Source: Coriaria nepalensis (lineage: Eukaryota > Streptophyta > Magnoliopsida > Cucurbitales > Coriariaceae). From it: a stretch of DNA of 64,000 nucleotides. A model generated the notes under the pieces. That model ran no database searches and was not told the origin of the DNA. It was given only the letters and a program-made list of their open reading frames with translations. The stretch covers positions 45,043,501-45,107,500 of the forward strand of contig CP114481.1 of the NCBI GenBank assembly GCA_027186245.1. The letters are read 5' to 3'. Shown here one piece after another: positions 38,059-51,475 of this stretch. Both the position numbers and the translations under genes were made by a program. Every line of letters begins with the position of its first letter. Positions within the stretch are counted from its first letter, which is position 1.

Positions 38059-39052
38059 AAATGATCAATGCAAGGAATGTGTGCATTAGTTTAACATTAA
38101 AATCATTTCAATGAGCCATTTCAAGTCAATATCTTATTTAAAAGCAAGTCAAACGAATTCTATTTTCGCACTTCAAACACAAGTTTTGTGCATTACTTGG
38201 AAATGATCAATGCAAGGAAAGTGTGCATTCGTTTAACCTTAAAATCATTCCAATGAGCCATTTCAAGTCAATATCTTATTTAAAAGCAAGTCGAACGAAT
38301 TCTATTTTCGCACTTCAAACACAAGTTTTGTGCATAACTTGGAAATGATCAATGCAAGGAAAGTGTGCATTCGTTTAACCTTAAAATCATTTGAATGAGT
38401 CATTTCAAGTCAATATCGTATTTACAAGCAAGTCGAATGAATTCTATTTTGGCACTACACACACAACTTTTGTGCATAACTTGGAAATGATCAATGCCAG
38501 GAATGTGTCCATTAGTTTAACCGTAAAATCATTTCAATGAGTCATTTCAAGTAAATAACTTGTTCCAAAGCAATTCGAACGAATTCTATTTTCACACTCC
38601 AAACTGAAGTTTTGTGCATAACTTGCAAATGATCAATGCAAGGAAAGTGTGCATTAATTTAACCTTAAAATCATTTCAATGAGTCATTTCAAGTCAATAT
38701 CTTATTTCAAAGCAAGTCGAACGAATTCTATTTTCGCACTTCGAACACAAGTTTTGTGCATAACTTGGAAATGATCAATGCAAGGAATGTGTGCATTAGT
38801 TTAACCTTAAAATCTTTTCAATGAGTCATTTCAAGTCAATATCTTATTTCAAAGCAAGTCGAACGAATTCTATATTCGCACTCCAAACACAAGTTTTGTG
38901 CATAACTTGCAAATGATCAATGGAATGAAAGTATGCATTCGTTTAACCTTAAAATCATTTCAATGAGTCATTTCAAGTCAATGTCTTATTTCGAAGCAAG
39001 TCGAACGAATTTTATTTTCGCACTTCAAACACAAGTTTTGTGCATAACTTGG
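38059..39052 (+). repeat. 7-monomer higher-order repeat, copy 2 (994 bp)
   Basis: Direct tandem copy of 37065-38058. It carries private changes such as AGTCAAACG near 38148. After 39052 the sequence continues with CCGGGAATG and GTCCATTTG, the normal continuation of the 23007-type block, so the 7-mer arose by duplication within that block. Confidence 0.88.
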
Positions 39053-39904
39053 AAATGATCAATGCCGGGAATGTGTGCATTAGTTTAACCTTAAAATCAT
39101 TTCAATGAGTCATTTCAACTCAATATCTTATTTCAAAGCAAGTCGAACGAATTCTATTTTCGCACTTCAAACACAAGTTTTGTGCATAACTCGGAAATGA
39201 TCAATGCCAGGAATGTGTGCATTAGTTTAACCTGATAATCATTTCAATGAGTCATTTCAAGTCAATATCTTATTTCAAAGCAAGTCGAACGAATTCTATT
39301 TTCGTACTTCAAACACAACTTTTGTGCATAGCTTGCAAATGATCAATGGAAGGAAAGTGTCCATTTGTTTAACCTTAAAATCGTTTCAATGAGTCATTTC
39401 AAGTCAATATCTTATTTCAAAGCAAGTCGAACCAATTCTATTTTTGCACTTCAAACACAAGTTTTGTGCATAACTTGCAAATGATCAATGCAAGGAAAGT
39501 GTGCATTCGTTTAACATTAAAATCATTTCAATGAGCCATTTCAAGTCAATATCTTATTTCGAAGCAAGTCGAACGAATTCTATTTTCGCACTTCAAACAC
39601 AAGTTTTGTGCATAACTTGGAAATGATCAATGCCGGGAATGTGTGCATTAGTTTAACCTTAAAATCATTTCAATGAGTCATTTCAACTCAATATCTTATT
39701 TCAAAGCAAGTCGAACGAATTCTATTTTCGCACTTCAAACACAAGTTTTGTGCATAACTCGGAAATGATCAATGCCAGGAATGTGTGCATTAGTTTAACC
39801 TGATAATCATTTCAATGAGTCATTTCAAGTCAATATCTTATTTCAAAGCAAGTCGAACGAATTCTATTTTGGCACTTCAAACACAACTTTTGTGCATAGC
39901 TTGC
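39053..39904 (+). repeat. Four-monomer partial duplication (568-bp offset)
   Basis: The CCGGGAATG and CCTGATAATC monomer pair at 39053-39336 reappears at 39621-39904. The intervening GTCCATTTG and TTTAACATT monomers are not duplicated on the right, where a CAATAAG monomer follows instead. Confidence 0.78.
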
Positions 39905-42900
39905 AAATGATCAATGCAAGGAAAGTGTGCATTCGTTTAACCTTAAAATCATTTCAATAAGTCATTTCAAGTCAATATCTTATTTCAAAGCAAGTCAAAC
40001 CAATTCTATTTTTGCACTTCAAACACAAGTTTTGTGCATAACTTGCAAATGATCAATGCAATGAAAGTGTGCATTCGTTTAACCTTAAAATCATTTCAAT
40101 GAGTCATTTCAAGTCAATATATTATTTCGAAGCTAGTCGAACGAATTCTATTTTTGCACTACAAACACTAGTTTTGTGCATTACTTGGAAATGATCAATG
40201 CAAGGAATCTGTGCATTAGTTTAACCTTAAAATCATTTCAATGAGTCATTTCAACTCAATATCTTATTTCAAAGCAAGTCGAACGAATTCTATTTTCGCA
40301 CTTCAAACACAAGTTTTGTGCATAACTCGGAAATGATCAATGCCAGGAATGTGTGAATTAGTTTAACCTAATAATCACTTCAATGAGTCATTTCAAGTCA
40401 ATATCTTATTTCAAAGCAAGTCGAACGAATTCTATTTTCGCACTTCAAACACAACTTTTGTTCATAGCTTGCAAATGATCAATGCAAGGAAAGTGTCCAT
40501 TTGTTTAACCTTAAAATCGTTTCAATGAGTCATTTCAAGTCAATATCTTATTTCAAAGCAAGTCGAACCAATTCTATTTTTGCACTTCAAACAAAAGTTT
40601 TGTGCATAACTTGCAAATGATCAATGCAAGGAAAGTGTGCATTCGTTTAACAATAAAATCATTTCAATGAGCCATTTCAAGTCAATATCTTATTTAAAAG
40701 CAAGTCGAACGAATTCTATTTTCGCACTTCAAACACAAGTTTTGTGCATAACTTGGAAATGATCAATGCAAGGAAAGTGTGCATTCGTTTAACCTTAAAA
40801 TCATTTCAATGAGTCATTTCAAGTCAATATCTTATTTCAAAGCAAGTCGAACGAATTCTATTTTCGCACTACAAACACAAGTTTTGTGCATAACTTGGAA
40901 ATGATCAATGCAATGAAATTCTGCATTCGTTTAACCTTAAAATCATTTCAATGAGTCATTTCAAGTCAATGTCTTATTTCGAAGCAATTCGAACGAATTC
41001 TATTTTCGCACTACAAACACAAGTTTTGTGCATAACTTGCAAATGATCAATGCAATGAAACTGTGCATTCGTTTAACCTTATAATCATTTCAATGAGTCA
41101 TTTCAAGTCAATATCTTATTTCGAAGCACGTCGAATGATTTCTATTTTCGCACTACAAACACAACTTTTGTGCATAGCTTGCAAATGATCAATGCAAGTA
41201 AAGTGTGCATTCGTTAAACCTTAAAATCATTTCAATGAGTCATTTCAAGTCAATATCTTATTTCAAAGCAAGTCGAACCAATTCTATTTTTGCACTTGAA
41301 ACACAAGTTTTGTGCATAACTTGCAAATGATCAATGCAATGAAAGTGTGCATTCGTTTAACCTTAAAATCATTAGAATGAGTCATTTCAAGTCAATAACT
41401 TATTTCAAAGCAATTCGAACGAATTCTATTTTTGGACTACAAACACAAGTTTTGTGCATAACTTGCAAATGATCAATGCAAGGAAAGTGTGCATTCGTTT
41501 AACTTTAAAATCATTTCAATGAGTCATTTCAAGTCAATATCTTATTTCAAAGCAAGTCGAACGAATTCTATTTTCGCACTTCAAACTGAAGTTTTGTGCA
41601 TAACTTGGAAATGATCAATGCCAGGAATGTGTCCATTAGTTTAACCTTAAAATCATTTCAATGAGTCATTTGAAGTCAATATCTTATTTCAAAACAAGTC
41701 GAACGAATTCTATTGTGGCACTCCAAACACAAGTTTTGTGCATAACTTGCAAATGATCAATGCAAGGAATGTGTGCATTTGTTTAACCTTAAAATCTTAT
41801 CAATGAGTCATTTCAATTCAATATCTTATTTCAAAGCAAGTCGAACGAATTCTATTTTCGCACTTCAAACACAAGTTTTGTGCATAACTTGGAAATGATC
41901 AATGCAACGAAAGTGTGCATTCGTTTAACCTTACAATCATTTCAATGAGTCATTTCAAGTCAATATCTTATTTCGAAGCAAGTCGTACGATTTCTATTTT
42001 CGCACTTCAAACACAAGTTTTGTGCATAACTTGGAAATGATCAATGCAATGAAAGTGTGCATTCGTTTACCCTTAAAATCATTTCAATAAGTCATTTCAA
42101 GTCAATATGTTATTTCAAAGCAAGTCGAACAAATTCTATTTTCGCGCTCCAAACACAAGTTTTGTCATAACTTGCACATGATCAGTGCAAGGAAAGTGTG
42201 CATTCGTTTAACCTTAAAATCATTTGAATGAGTCCTTTCAAGTAAATAATTTATTCCAAAGCAATTCGAACGAATTCTATTTTTGCACTACAAACACAAG
42301 TTTTGTCCATAACTTGCAAATGATCAGTGCAATGAAAGTGTGCATTCGTTTAACCTTAAAATCATTTCAATGAGTCATTTCAATTCAATATCTTATTTCG
42401 AAGCAAGTCGAACGAATTCTATTTTCGCACTTAAAACTGAAGTTTTGTGCATAACTTGCAAATGATCAATGCAAGAAAAGTGTGCATTCGTTTAACCTTA
42501 TAATCATTTCAATGAGTCATTTCAAGTCAATGTCTTATTTCGAAGCAAGTCGAACGAATTTTTATTTTTGCACTACAAAGACAACTTTTGTGCATAACTT
42601 GGAAATGATCAATGCCTGGAACGTGTCCATTACTTTAACCTTAAAATCATTTCAATAAGTCATCTCAAGTCAATATCTTATTTCAAAGCAAGTCAAACGA
42701 TTTCTATTTTGGCACTCCAATTACAATTTTTGTGCATAACTTGCAAATGATCAGTGCAAGGAAAGTGTGCATTCGTTTAACCTTAAAATCATTTGAATGA
42801 GTCATTTCAAGTAAATAACTTATTCCAAAGCAATTCGAACAAATTCTATTTTTGCAATACAAACACAAGTTTTGTGCATAACCTCCAAATGATCAATGCA

Positions 42901-43170
42901 ATGAAAGTGTGCATTCGTTTAACCTTAAAATCATTTCAATGAGTCATTTCAAGCCAATATCTTATTTCAAAGCAAGTCGAACGAATTCTATTTTGGCACT
43001 CCAAACACAAGTTTTGTGCATAACTTGCAAATGATCAGTGCAAGGAAAGTGTGCATTCGTTTAACCTTAAAATCATTTCAATGAGTCATTTCAAGTCAAT
43101 ATCTTATTTCAAAGCAAGTCGAACGAATTCTATTGTGGCACTCCAAACACAAGTTTTGTGCATAACTTGC
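39905..43170 (+). repeat. Diverged satellite without clear local HOR
   Basis: About 23 ordinary 142-bp monomers with more private substitutions than the blocks to the left, for example AGCTAGTCG near 40130, ATTAGAATGAG near 41370, TTTGGACTAC near 41430, TCTTATCAATG near 41790 and TCGTACGATTTC near 41983. Two compensating single-base indels occur near 42166 (TTTGTCATAAC) and near 42560 (GAATTTTTATTTTTG). From here on CATGATCAGTGC, GTAAATAACTTATTCC and GATTTC monomer types become frequent. No gene or insertion is seen. Confidence 0.8.
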
Positions 43171-44000
43171 AAATGATCAATGCAAGGAAAGTGTGCATTC
43201 GTTTAACTTTAAAATCATTTCAATGAGTCATTTTAAGTCAATATCTTATTTCAAAGCAAGTCGAACGAATTCTATTTTCGCACTTCAAACTGAAGTTTGG
43301 TGCATAACCTGCAAATGATCAATGCAAGAAAAGTGTGCATTCGTTTAACCTTATAATCATTTCAATGAGTCATTTCAAGTCAATGTCTTATTTCGAAGCA
43401 AGTCGAACGAATTCTATTTTCGCACTTCAAACACAAGTTTTGCGCATAACTTGGAAATGATCAATGCCAAGAATGTGTGCATTAGTTTAACCTTAAAACC
43501 ATTTCAATGAGTCATTTCAAGTAAATAACTTATTTCAAAACAAATCGAACGAATTCTATTTTTGCACTACAAACACAATTTTTGTGAACAACTTGCAAAT
43601 GATCAATGCAATGAAAGTGTGCACTCGTTTAACCTTAAAATCATTGCAATGAGTCATTTCAAGTCAATATCTTATTTCGAAGCAAGTCGAACGAATTCTA
43701 TTTTCGCACTTCAAACACAAGTTTTGTGCATAACTTGGAAATGATCAATGCCAGGGATGTGTGCATTACTTTAACCTTAAAATCATTTCAATGAGTCATT
43801 TCAAGTCAATATCTTATTTCAAAGCAAGTCGATCGAATCCTATTTTCGCACTCTAAACACAAGTTTTGTGCATAACATGGAAATGATCAATGCCAGGAAT
43901 GTGTGTATTCGTTTAACCTTAAAATCATTTGAATGAGTCATTTCAAGTAAGTAACTTATTCCAAAGCAATTCGAACGAATTCTATTTTTGCACTACAAAC
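43170..44000 (+). repeat. Block copied at 48000-48830
   Basis: About six monomers match 48000-48830 at an offset of 4828 bp (34 monomers). Tags are TCATTTTAAGTC, CTGAAGTTTGG, GCAAGAAAAG with TTATAATC, the TTTTGCGC and CCAAGAATG monomer, AAAACAAATCG, GTGAACAACTTGC with GTGCACTCG, CCAGGGATG and TCGATCGAATCC. It is an older relative of the 23-monomer HOR unit. Confidence 0.8.
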
Positions 44001-44009
44001 ACAAGTTTT

Positions 44010-45210
44010 GTGCATAACTTGCAAATGATCAATGCAATGAAAGTGTGCATTCGTTTAACCTTATAATCATTTCAATGAGTCATTTCAAGTCAATATCTTA
44101 TTTCGAAGCAAGTCGAACGATTTCTATTTTCGCATTTCAAACACAAGTTTTGTGCATAACTTGGAAATGATCAATGCAATGAAAGTGTGCATTCGTTTAA
44201 CGTTAAAATCATTTCAATGAGTCATTTCAAGTCAATATCTTATTTCGAAGCAAGTCAAACGATTTCTATTTTCGCACTTCAAACACAAGTTTTGTGCATA
44301 ACTTGGAAATGATCAATGCAATGAAAGTGTGCATTCCTTTAACCTTAAAATCATTTCAATGAGTCATTTCAAGTCAATATCTTATTTCAGAGGAAGTCGA
44401 ACGAATTCTATTTTCGCACTCCAAACACAAGTTTTGTGCATAACTTGCACATGATCAGTGCAAGGAAAGTGTGCATTTGTTTGACCTTAAAATCATTTGA
44501 ATGAGTCATTTCAAGTAAATAACTTATTCCAAAGCAATTCGAACGAATTCTATTTTTGCACTACAAACACAAGTTTTGTGCATAATTTGCAAATGATCAA
44601 TGCAATTAAAGTCTGCATTCGTTTAACCTTAAAATCATTTCAATGAGTCATTTCAAGTCAATATCTTATTTCGAAGCAAGTCGAACGAATTCTATTTTCG
44701 CACTTCAAACAGAACTTTTGTGCATAGCTTGCGAATGATCAATGCAAGGAAAGTGTGCATTCGTTTAACCTTAAAATCATTTCAATGAGTCATTTCATGT
44801 CAATATCTTATTTCAAAGAAAGTCGATCGAATTCTATTTTCGCACTCTAAACACAAGTTTTGTGCATAACTTGGAAATGAACAATGCCAGGAATGTGTGC
44901 ATTCGTTTAACCTTAAAATCATTTCAATGAGTCATTTCAAGTCAATATCTTATTTCAAAGCAAGTCGAACGAATTCTATTTTGGCACTCCCAACACAAGT
45001 TTTGTGCATAACTTGCACATGATCAGTGCAAGGAAAGTGTGCATTCGTTTAACCTTAAAATCATTTCAATGAGTCATTTCAAGTAAATAACTTATTCCAA
45101 AGCAATTCGAACGAATTCTATTTTTGCACTACAAACACACGTTTTGTGCATAACTTGCAAATGATCAATGCAATGAAAGTGTGCATTCGTTTAACCTTAT
45201 AATCATTTCA
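44010..45210 (+). repeat. Block copied at 49690-50890
   Basis: About eight monomers match at an offset of 5680 bp (40 monomers). Tags are GATTTC with CGCATTTC, TTTAACGTT, GTGCATTCC, the CATGATCAGTGC/TTTGTTTGACC monomer, the GAACTTTTG/GCGAATG monomer, AAATGAACAATG, CACTCCCAAC and CACACGTTTTG. The differing offset from the preceding block shows that six monomers lie between the two parts in the later copies but not here. Confidence 0.78.
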
Positions 45211-48200
45211 ATGAGTCATTTCAAGTCAATATCTTATTTCAAAGCAAGTCGATCGAATTCTATTTTCGCACTCTAAACACAAGTTTTGTGCATAACTTTG
45301 AAATGATCAATGCAAGGAATATGTGCATTAGTTTAACCTTAAAATCTTTTCAATGAGTCATTTCAAGTCAATATCTTATTTCAAAGCAATTCGAACGAAT
45401 TCTATTTTTGCACTACAAACACAAGTTTTGTGCATAACTTCCAAATGATCAATGCAACGAAAGTGTGCATTCGTTTAACCTTAAAATCATTTCGATGAGT
45501 CATTTCAAGTCAGTATCTTATTTCAACGCAAGTCGAACGAATTCTATTTTGGCACTCCAAAGACAAGTTTTGTGCATACCTTGCAAATGATCAGTGCAAG
45601 GAAAGTGTGCATTCGTTTAACCTTAAAATCATTTCAATGAGTCATTTCAAATCAATATCTTATTTCAAAGCAAGTCGAACGAATTCTATTTTGGCACTCG
45701 AAACACAAGTTTAGTGCATAACTTGCAAATGATCAGTGCGAGGAAATTGTGCATTCGTTTAACCTTAAAATCATTCCCATCAGTCATTTCAAGTCAAATA
45801 CTTATTTCAAAGCAGGGCGAACGAATTCTATTTTTGCACTACAAACACAATTTTTGTGCATAACTTGCACATGATCAGTGCAAGGAAAGTGTGCATTCGT
45901 TTAACCTTAAAATTATTTGAATAAGTCATTTCAAGTAAATAACTTATTCCAAAGCAATTCGAACGAATTCTATTTTTGCACTACAAACACAAGTTTTGTG
46001 CATAACTCGCAAATGATCAATGCAATGAAAGTGTGCATTAGTTTAACCTTAAAATCATTTCATTGAGTCATTTCAAGTCAATATCTTATTTCGAAGCAAG
46101 TCGAACGAATTCTATTTTCGCACTCCAAACACAAGTTTTGTGCATAACTTGCACACGATCAGTGCAAGGAAAGTGTGCATTCATTTAACCTTAAAATCAT
46201 TTGAATGAGTCATTTCAAGTAAATAACTTATTCCAAAGCAATTCGAACGAATTCTATTTTTGCACTACAAACACAAGTTTTGTGCATAACTTGCAAATGA
46301 TCAATGCAATGAAAGTGTGCATTCGTTTAACCTTGAAATCATTTCAATGAGTCATTTCAAGTCAATATCTTAGTTCGAAGCAAGTCGAACGAATTCTATT
46401 TTCGCACTTCAAACTGAGGTTTTGTGCATAACTTGCAAATGATCAATGCAAGAAAAGTGTGCATTCGTTTAACCTTATAATCATTTCAACGAGTCATTTC
46501 AAGCCAATATCTTATTTCGAAGCAAGTCGAACGATTTCTATTTTCGCACTTCAAACACAAGTTTTACGCATAACTTGGAAATGTTCAATGCCAAGAATGT
46601 GTGCATTAGTTTAACCTTAAAATCATTTCAATGAGTCGTTTCAAGTCAATATCTTATTCCAAAGCAATTCGACCGAATTCTATTTTTGCACTACAAACAC
46701 AAGTTTTGTGCATAACTTGCAAATGATCAGTGCAAGGAAAGTGTGCATTCGTTTAACCTTAAAATCATTTCAATGAGTCATTTCAAGTCAATATCTTATT
46801 TCAAAGCAAGTCGAACGAATTCTATTTTCGCACTTCAAACAGAACTTTTGTGCATAGCTTGCGAATGATCAATGCAAGGAAAGTGTGCATTCGTTTAACC
46901 TTAAAATCATTTCAATGAGTCATTTCAAGTAAATATCTTATTTCAAAGCAAGTCGAACCAATTCTATTTTTGCACTCCAAACACAAGTTTTGTGCATAAC
47001 TTGCAAATGATCAATGCAAGGAAAGTGTGCATTCGTTTAACCTTAAAATCATTTGAATGAGTCATTTCAAGTAAATAACTTATTCCAAAGACATTCGACC
47101 GAATTCTCTTTTTGCACTACAAACACAAGTTTTGTGCATAACTTGCAAATGATCAGGGCAAGGAAAGTGTGCATTCGTTTAACCTTAAAATCATTTCAAT
47201 GAGTCATTTCAAGTCAATATCTTATTTCAAAGCAAGTCGAACGAATTCTATTTTGGCACTCCAAACACAAGTTTTGTGCATAATTTGCAAATGATCAGTG
47301 CAAGGAAAGTGTGCATTCGTTTAACCTTAAAGTCATTCCAATCAGTCATTTCAAGTCAAAAACTTATTTCAAAGCAAGTCGAACGAATTCTATTTTTGCA
47401 CTACAAACACAATTTTTGTGCATAACTTGCAAATGATCAATGCAATGAAAGTGTGCATTCGTTTAACCTTATAATCATTTCAATGAGTCATTTGAAGTCA
47501 ATATCTTATTTCGAAGCAAGTCGAACGAATTCTATTTTCGCACTTCAAACACAAGTTTTGCGCATAACTTGGAAATGATCAATGCCAAGAATGTGTGCAT
47601 TGGTTTAACCTTAAAATCATTTCAATGAGTCATTTCAAGTCAATATCTTATTTCAAAGCAACTCGATCGAATTCTATTTTCGCACTCTAAACACAAGTTT
47701 TGTGCATAACTTGCAAATGATAAATGCAAGGAAAGTGTGCATTCGTTTAACCTTAGAATCATTTCAATGAGTCATTTCAAGTCAATATCTTATTTCAAAG
47801 CAAGTCGAACGAATTCTACTTTGGCACTCCAAACACAAGTTTTGTGCATAACTTGGAAATGATCAGTGCAAGGAAAGTGTGCATTCAAGTAACCTTAAAA
47901 TCATTTCAATGAGTCATTTCAAGTCAATATCTTAATTCAAAGCAAGTCGAACGATTTCTATTTTGGCACTCCGAACACAATTTTTGTGCATAACTTGCAA
48001 ATGATCAATGCAAGGAAAGTGTGCATTCGTTTAACTTTAAAATCATTTCAATGAGTCATTTTAAGTCAATATCTTATTTCAAAGCAAGTCGAACGAATTC
48101 TATTTTCGCACTTCAAACTGAAGTTTGGTGCATAACTTGCAAATGATCAATGCAAGAAAAGTGTGCATTCGTTTAACCTTATAATCATTTCAATGAGTCA
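45211..48200 (+). repeat. Diverged satellite without clear local HOR
   Basis: About 21 monomers of mixed type with many private substitutions, for example TCAGTATC near 45510, CAGGGCGAACG near 45810, TTGCACACGATC near 46145, AAGACATTCGACC near 47088 and CATTCAAGTAACC near 47881. Some pairs of the GCGAATG and CATGATCAGTGC types resemble later HOR monomers. No non-satellite sequence. Confidence 0.78.
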
Positions 48201-48209
48201 TTTCAAGTC

Positions 48210-51200
48210 AATGTCTTATTTCGAAGCAAGTCGAACGAATTCTATTTTCGCACTTCAAACACAAGTTTTGCGCATAACTTGGAAATGATCAATGCCAAGA
48301 ATGTGTGCATTAGTTTAACCTTAAAACCATTTCAATGAGTCATTTCAAGTAAATAACTTATTTCAAAACAAATCGAACGAATTCTATTTTTGCACTACAA
48401 ACACAATTTTTGTGAACAACTTGCAAATGATCAATGCAATGAAAGTGTGCACTCGTTTAACCTTAAAATCATTGCAATGAGTCATTTCAAGTCAATATCT
48501 TATTTCGAAGCAAGTCGAACGAATTCTATTTTCGCACTTCAAACACAAGTTTTGTGCATAACTTGGAAATGATCAATGCCAGGGATGTGTGCATTACTTT
48601 AACCTTAAAATCATTTCAATGAGTCATTTCAAGTCAATATCTTATTTCAAAGCAAGTCGATCGAATCCTATTTTCGCACTCTAAACACAAGTTTTGTGCA
48701 TAACATGGAAATGATCAATGCCAGGAATGTGTGTATTCGTTTAACCTTGAAATCATTTGAATGAGTCATTTCAAGTAAATAACTTATTCCAAAGCAATTC
48801 GAACGAATTCTATTTTTGCACTACAAACACAAGTTTTGTGCATAACTTGCAAATGATCAATGCAATGAAAGTGTGCATTCGTTTAACCTTAAAATCATTT
48901 CAATGAGTCATTTCAAGTCAATATCTTATTTCAAAGCAAGTCGAACGAATTCTATTTTGGCACTCCAAAAACAAGTTTTGTGCATAACTTGCAAATGATC
49001 AGTGCAAGGAAAGTGTGCATTCGTTTAACCTTAAAATCATTTCAATGAGTCATTTCAAGTCAATATCTTATTTCAAAGCAAGTCGAACGAATTCTATTGT
49101 GGCACTCCAAACACATGTTTTGTGCATAACTTGCAAATGATCAGTGCAAGGAAAGTGTGCATTCGTTTAACCTTAAAATCATTCCAATGAGTCATTTCAA
49201 GTCAATAACTTATTTCAAAACAAATCGAACGAATTCTATTTTTGCACTACAAACACAATTTTTGTGAACAACTTGCAAATGATCAATGCAATGAAAGTGT
49301 GCACTCGTTTAACCTTAGAATCATTGCAATGAGTCATTTCAAGTCAATATCTTATTTCGAAGCAAGTCGAACGAATTCTATTTTCGCACTTCAAACACAA
49401 GTTTTGTGCATAACTTGGAAATGATCAATGCCAGGGATGTGTGCATTAGTTTAACCTTAAAATCATTTCAATGAGTCATTTCAAGTCAATATCTTATTTC
49501 AAAGCAAGTCGATCGAATCCTATTTTCGCACTCTAAACACAAGTTTTGTGCATAACTTGGAAATGATCAATGCCAGGAATGTGTGTATTCGTTTAACCTT
49601 AAAATCATTTGAATGAGTCATTTCAAGTAAGTAACTTATTCCAAAGCAATTCGAACGAATTCTATTTTTGCACTACAAACACAAGTTTTGTGCATAATTT
49701 GCAAATGATCAATGCAATGAAAGTGTGCATTCGTTTAACCTTATAATCATTTCAATGAGTCATTTCAAGTCAATATCTTATTTCGAAGCAAGTCGAACGA
49801 TTTCTATTTTCGCATTTCAAACACAAGTTTTGTGGATAACTTGGAAATGATCAATGCAATGAAAGTGTGCATTCGTTTAACGTTAAAATCATTTCAATGA
49901 GTCATTTCAAGTCAATATCTTATTTCGAAGCAAGTCAAACGATTTCTATTTTCGCACTTCAAACACAAGTTTTGTGCATAACTTGGAAATGATCAATGCA
50001 ATGAAAGTGTGCATTCCTTTAACCTTAAAATCATTTCAATGAGTCATTTCAAGTCAATATCTTATTTCAGAGCAAGTCGAACGAATTCTATTTTCGCACT
50101 CCAAACACAAGTTTTGTGCATAACTTGCACATGATCAGTGCAAGGAAAGTGTGCATTTGTTTGACCTTAAAATCATTTGAATGAGTCATTTCAAGTAAAT
50201 AACTTATTCCAAAGCAATTCGAACGAATTCTATTTTTGCACTACAAACACAAGTTTTGTGCATAACTTGCAAATGATCAATGCAATGAAAGTCGGCATTC
50301 GTTTAACCTTAAAATCATTTCAATGAGTCATTTCAAGTCAATATCTTATTTCGAAGCAAGTCGAACGAATTCTATTTTCGCACTTCAAACAGAACTTTTG
50401 TGCATAGCTTGCGAATGATCAATGCAAGGAAAGTGTGCATTCGTTTAACCTTAAAATCATTTCAATGAGTCATTTCAAGTCAATATCTTATTTCAAAGCA
50501 AGTCGATCGAATTCTATTTTCGCACTCTAAACACAAGTTTTGTGCATAACTTGGAAATGAACAATGCCAGGAATGTGTGCATTCGTTTAACCTTAAAATC
50601 ATTTCAATGAGTCATTTCAAGTCAATATCTTATTTCAAAGCAAGTCGAACGAATTCTATTTTGGCACTCCCAACACAAGTTTTGTGCATAACTTGCACAT
50701 GATCAGTGCAAGGAAAGTGTGCATTCGTTTAACCTTAAAATCATTTCAATGAGTCATTTCAAGTAAATAACTTATTCCAAAGCAATTCGAACGAATTCTA
50801 TTTTTGCACTACAAACACACGTTTTGTGCATAACTTGCAAATGATCAATGCAATGAAAGTGTGCATTCGTTAAACCTTATAATCATTTCAATGAGTCATT
50901 TCAAGTCAATATCTTATTTCGAAGCAAGTCAAACGATTTCTATTTTCGCACTTCAAACACCAGTTTTGTGCATAACTTGGAAATGATCAATGCCAGGAAT
51001 GTGTGCATTCGTTTAACCTTAAAATCATTTCAATGAGTCATTTCAAGTCAATATCTTATTTCAAAGCAAGTCGAACGAATTCTATTTTGGCACTCCCAAC
51101 ACAAGTTTTGTGCATAACTTGCACATGATCAGTGCAAGGAAAGTGTGCATTCGTTTAACCTTAAAATCATTTGAATGAGTCATTTCAAGTAAATAACTTA

Positions 51201-51475
51201 TTCCAAAGCAATTCGAACGAATTCTATTTTTGCACTACAAACACACGTTTTGTGCATAACTTGCAAATGATCAATGCAATGAAAGTGTGCATTCGTTAAA
51301 CCTTATAATCATTTCAATGAGTCATTTCAAGTCAATATCTTATTTCGAAGCAAGTCAAACGATTTCTATTTTCGCACTTCAAACACCAGTTTTGTGCATA
51401 ACTTGGAAATGATCAATGCCAGGAATGTGTGCATTCGTTTAACCTTAAAATCATTTCAATGAGTCATTTCAAGTC
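48210..51475 (+). repeat. 23-monomer higher-order repeat, copy 1 (3266 bp)
   Basis: Unit of 23 monomers repeated at about 51476. Ordered tags are TTTTGCGC/CCAAGAATG, GTGAACAAC/GTGCACTCG, CCAGGGATG, TCGATCGAATCC, ATTGTGGCAC, a second GTGAACAAC monomer with CCTTAGAATC, GTAAGTAAC, GTGGATAAC, TTTAACGTT, GTGCATTCC, TTTGTTTGACC, GTCGGCATTC, GCGAATG, AAATGAACAATG, CACTCCCAAC, CACACG with GTTAAACC. It includes an internal 6-monomer (852 bp) spacing between two GTGAACAAC monomers and a 3-monomer tandem repeat at its right end. Confidence 0.88.
50555..51406 (+). repeat. Three-monomer tandem repeat (426 bp x 2)
   Basis: 50555-50980 and 50981-51406 are two copies of a three-monomer unit: a CCAGGAATG monomer ending CACTCCCAAC, a CACATGATCAGTGC monomer ending CACACG, and a GTTAAACCTTATAATC monomer ending ACACCAG. 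The first begins AAATGAACAATG and the second AAATGATCAATG. The second copy has TTTGAATGAG where the first has TTTCAATGAG. Confidence 0.82.
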
